Shown: positions 6,376-8,316 of the stretch, piece after piece
Position numbering within the stretch: position 1 is the stretch's first letter
Layout: every line of letters starts with the position of its first letter
NCBI GenBank assembly: GCA_021604925.1
Contig: BQJX01000093.1
Location: 1-8,316, forward strand
Length of the DNA stretch: 8,316 bases
From: Gemmatimonadota bacterium
Lineage (GTDB): Bacteria > ARS69
Reading direction: 5' to 3'
The notes under the pieces: model-generated
Seen by the model: the letters and a program-made list of their open reading frames with translations, nothing else
Databases searched by the model: none
Told to the model about the DNA's origin: nothing
Position numbers and translations under genes: made by a program

Positions 6376-6403
6376 TGGTGGAGGCGGCGGGAATCGAACC
6401 CGC
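6376..6403 (-). ncRNA. tRNA/tmRNA 3'-end-like sequence (T-arm, acceptor strand, CCA)
   Basis: Reading the minus strand, GCGGG-TTCGATT-CCCGC forms a perfect 5-bp T-arm with a canonical 7-base T-loop. It is followed by CGCCTCC-A-CCA: seven acceptor bases, a discriminator and an encoded CCA. The end resembles the 3' terminus of ssrA (tmRNA) genes, a common integration site for mobile elements. No D-arm or anticodon arm lies at tRNA distance and no tmRNA 5' domain lies about 350 bases upstream, which is gene B coding. The partner acceptor strand GGAGGCG does occur at 6547-6553, 178 bases from the CCA end. Best read as an att-type fragment or a decayed ssrA. Confidence 0.5.
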
Positions 6404-6552
6404 GGACGGGCGGAAACGGAAGTGGCGTGGTCCCAATGGGTTATGGCGGAAGTGCGCCACGCCTGGTGGGTTACGCGAGCCTATCGAGTCCCCTGCAGTT
6501 CACTGGAGTCCTCTGGGATCGACCTGAGTGCTGGAGACGATCGAAGCGCCTC

Positions 6553-7665
6553 CTAGTTGCCGAAGTGATCTCTGACCCACTCGGGAAACTCGTCGTCAGA
6601 CGGTGGGTACCACGGGGCTACCTCACCGTGACGAAGCAACTCCGCGAGGCCGCGCGAGCGATACGTGAGCTCTTGGTAAAGCTCCGACCCGGGCGGCGCA
6701 ATGAGTGTTGGACGCGGGAGCCTTGAGTCGAACACGTCCCAGTCACAACGGCCCCCAACCAAGGCCCTCGGAACACGCGGGGGGCCTACGTCCCGCGGGA
6801 CCAGTGCCAACACGGTCAGATCAGCCGTGAACAGAGATCGTGGATCCGGAAACGGGACCTCGATCGGCTTCCCGGCGAGCAGCCGTTTGCCCGCCAATTC
6901 GTCTAGCGGCGCGGGAACACCTTCGAACCCCTCCCCGATCTCGAACTCAATGCCGGAAGCCGCTTCATCCGGCAGCGCAGTGATCTCAATCCTATCGGAG
7001 TAGTACTGTGCAAGAAGCGGAACAATGGTGACTCGCACGCGACTTTCGTCCATGGGGGCGACAAAGTGGAGAAAAGAATCAGCAGCATAGTGCCTCAGAT
7101 TGTGCCACTGCCCTTCGAAATACTGTTCCATTCGCACGGCTGGCACTACCGCGCACACGATAGGCCCATCCGCCTGCAAGAGCGCATCGACAGCGCGCAC
7201 CAACTCGGTTCTCGGAATCTCGGTACCAGACACCCAAAGGGACGTACCGCCGCGCCATTTCGTCACGTTGACACCGTCGTCGGTCAGAACCGCAAACTCG
7301 ACTTCTGAGTCGTCCCAGAGGTGCCCCAGATGCACGAAGGCGACATCATCGCTCGCCCCATTCGGAGCCGTAACCAAAGGATCTGGGTAGATGTGCTCCA
7401 ACTCCTCGCCATCGCCCTCCAGACCGCCAAAGACGTAGACTCGTTCCTGTGGGAACTGCATCGATAGCTCGAACGTTAGACCCTCCGTGCCAACACTCGC
7501 TACAACGCCGAAGGCTCCCAGGGAATGAGTGACGCTACGAACAATGATTGGCGGGCTACCGTCTTCAACGGGCGCCTTCTCGACGTCTGACACGCTAGAA
7601 CTGCAGCCTCCGAACATCCATGCTGCGACGAGGGCAGCACCGAGCCTGGCTTCGCAAACACTCAC
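6553..7665 (-). CDS. Gene B: putative lipoprotein of unknown family (paralogue of gene E)
   Basis: This 370-residue protein starts at the GTG at 7665, which overlaps the gene A stop as GTGA, with GAGG 5 nt upstream. A short signal, ALVAAWMFGGC, is followed by SSSVSD, which suggests lipidation at C21; phenylalanine at -3 makes the lipobox imperfect. The rest aligns with gene E: FELSMQFPQE (65-74), VRMEQ..EGQWH..RHY..DS.LHF.AP (177-204), RVTIVPLL....DR (211-225), GFEGVPAPLD (246-255), WDVFDS (309-314) and the tail PWYPPSDDEFPEW (351-363). I know no family with this signature, so function is unassigned. Coupling to A suggests a partner of that exported repeat protein, for example in folding, anchoring or export; this is inference. 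Confidence 0.87.
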   Translation of the reverse strand: MSVCEARLGAALVAAWMFGGCSSSVSDVEKAPVEDGSPPIIVRSVTHSLGAFGVVASVGTEGLTFELSMQFPQERVYVFGGLEGDGEELEHIYPDPLVTAPNGASDDVAFVHLGHLWDDSEVEFAVLTDDGVNVTKWRGGTSLWVSGTEIPRTELVRAVDALLQADGPIVCAVVPAVRMEQYFEGQWHNLRHYAADSFLHFVAPMDESRVRVTIVPLLAQYYSDRIEITALPDEAASGIEFEIGEGFEGVPAPLDELAGKRLLAGKPIEVPFPDPRSLFTADLTVLALVPRDVGPPRVPRALVGGRCDWDVFDSRLPRPTLIAPPGSELYQELTYRSRGLAELLRHGEVAPWYPPSDDEFPEWVRDHFGN

Positions 7666-8316
7666 TGCGTCCTCACGACTTTCACCGTACCGAGCACGCG
7701 GCCGTGATCCTCCTCAACCCGAAGGAAGAACACGCCGGGACCCACCGATACCCCAGAACGATCGCGACCGTCCCAAACAACTTCCTGCTGGGCCAAGTCC
7801 ACCATTCCGGCTCGCAGGATCCGACCCGAAACAGAATACACGGTGTATGTACCTCGACCCGAGCTCCGAGCCGCCCAACGGACGCTGACTCGATCCTGTG
7901 TGGGATTCGGGGCCACCTCCAGCCTCTCAACCGCAGTACCACCCCCACCCTCTCGAACACCCTCGGTCACAGCCGTCGCCATGTCATCCAGGTCGCCATC
8001 CCCGTCGTTGTCGATATGGACCGTCCCAAGCTCGTGTCCTCGAACGTCTGCCAGGGGGGAATGGTGTCGTGAGTGAACGCGACCTGATCGGCGCTAGGGT
8101 TTCGGAACCAGTTCAGACGTGGCTCGACAGACTCATCTGGTGACCGGAAGCCAACGGCGCAGACCAAGCTCAGCACCTGATCGATAGCGGCCGGCTCTGC
8201 GCTCCCGTGCTCGGCCCAGTCATCGAAGCGCATCGTGATGCGGCCAGATGCGGCTATGAACACGGTGTCCCGAGGGCTGAACTGCGACACCTCTGCCCCA
8301 ATGTAGATCAGCACAA
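7662..8316 (-). CDS. Gene A: exported VCBS/FG-GAP-like protein with FlgD-type C-terminus, partial, frameshifted
   Basis: The gene enters from beyond the right edge. Its first visible frame reads to RLNWFRNPSADQVAFTHDTI..TFEDTSLG and would stop at 7967-7969. From about 8027 the next frame continues the same protein as TVHIDNDGDGDLDDMATAV to a stop at 7662. WFRNP..F.H.I followed by DNDGDGDLDD is the pattern of VCBS/FG-GAP repeats with a calcium-binding loop. After a glycine-rich linker comes a FlgD Ig-like/T9SS-type C-terminal domain: VAPNPTQDRVSV, YTVYSVSGRIL, VVWDGRDRSGVSVGPGVFFLRVE, ending KVVRTQ. Such domains close secreted or surface proteins in FCB-type bacteria. One missing G in a G-run (8025-8027) explains the frame change. 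The stop overlaps the gene B start (GTGA). Confidence 0.75.

Larger units (their letters stand above)
6221..6552. other. Non-coding gap between genes B and C
   Basis: These 332 bases hold no credible protein gene. On the minus strand they carry, in order of transcription, a 7-base GGAGGCG right at the B stop, a tRNA/tmRNA 3'-end-like sequence (6376-6403), a strong hairpin (6340-6370), and the hairpin over the ribosome-binding site of gene C (6222-6248). Two 13-base near-copies, GGAGACGATCGAA (6533-6545) and GGAGACGACCGAA (6303-6315), flank the tRNA-like part. CGGAAGTG occurs twice, 30 bp apart (6417 and 6447). No clear -35/-10 pair for gene C was found. Confidence 0.5.

Noticed and set aside
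6239..6460. 73-codon minus-strand open frame over the tRNA-like sequence
   Set aside because: It reads through the T-arm and the hairpin with no ribosome-binding site; the RNA-like features explain the region better.
6376..6725. A full-length tmRNA gene
   Set aside because: No 5' tmRNA domain (GGTTTCGACGGG-like) and no tag frame ending in LAA at a suitable place; the needed space is coding sequence of gene B.
1..8316. CRISPR array, toxin-antitoxin pair, phage or defence genes
   Set aside because: No regularly spaced repeats, no paired small genes and no recognisable defence or phage domains were found on either strand.

Overview
This is a GC-rich (roughly 60%) bacterial window. It is a minus-strand cluster of exported proteins interrupted by two unrelated IS3-family insertion sequences. 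The host genes carry Sec or lipoprotein signals, parallel beta-helix repeats, an M6-peptidase-like N-terminus, and a VCBS/FG-GAP-like calcium motif followed by a FlgD-type C-terminal domain. Together these suggest an uncultured Gram-negative lineage of the FCB/Candidatus Eisenbacteria kind. That assignment is inferred from protein style, because the window holds no phylogenetic marker.

Layout from left to right: (1) 1-1184 is the right part of an IS3-family element on the plus strand, ending at a clear terminal repeat. It sits inside gene F, a minus-strand exported protein whose first ~107 codons survive (1185-1506). (2) 1507-1945 is non-coding and holds a possible terminator for gene E and a palindrome-plus-half-site upstream of F. 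(3) 1946-3016 is gene E, an exported protein of unknown family. (4) 3013-3079 and 4318-4916 are the two ends of gene D, a beta-helix protein broken by a complete 1,238-bp IS407-like element (3080-4317). (5) 4913-6220 is gene C, an intact beta-helix protein. (6) 6221-6552 is non-coding and carries a hairpin over the ribosome-binding site of C, a terminator-like hairpin and a tRNA/tmRNA 3'-end-like sequence. (7) 6553-7665 is gene B, a lipoprotein paralogous to E. (8) 7662-8316 is the 3' part of gene A, an exported repeat protein with a single-base frameshift.

The minus-strand genes are tightly coupled. A-B and C-D are joined by GTGA overlaps, and the surviving 3' end of D joins E by ATGA. Each member of the B/E family therefore follows directly behind a surface or secreted repeat protein (A then B, D then E). 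The two family members are clearly homologous, share a C-terminal PWYPPSD signature, and match no family I recognise. A repeat protein paired with a PWYPPSD-family protein is the most promising undescribed unit here. Both IS insertions, the apparent deletion inside D and the frameshift in A show a locus that is being remodelled or is decaying.
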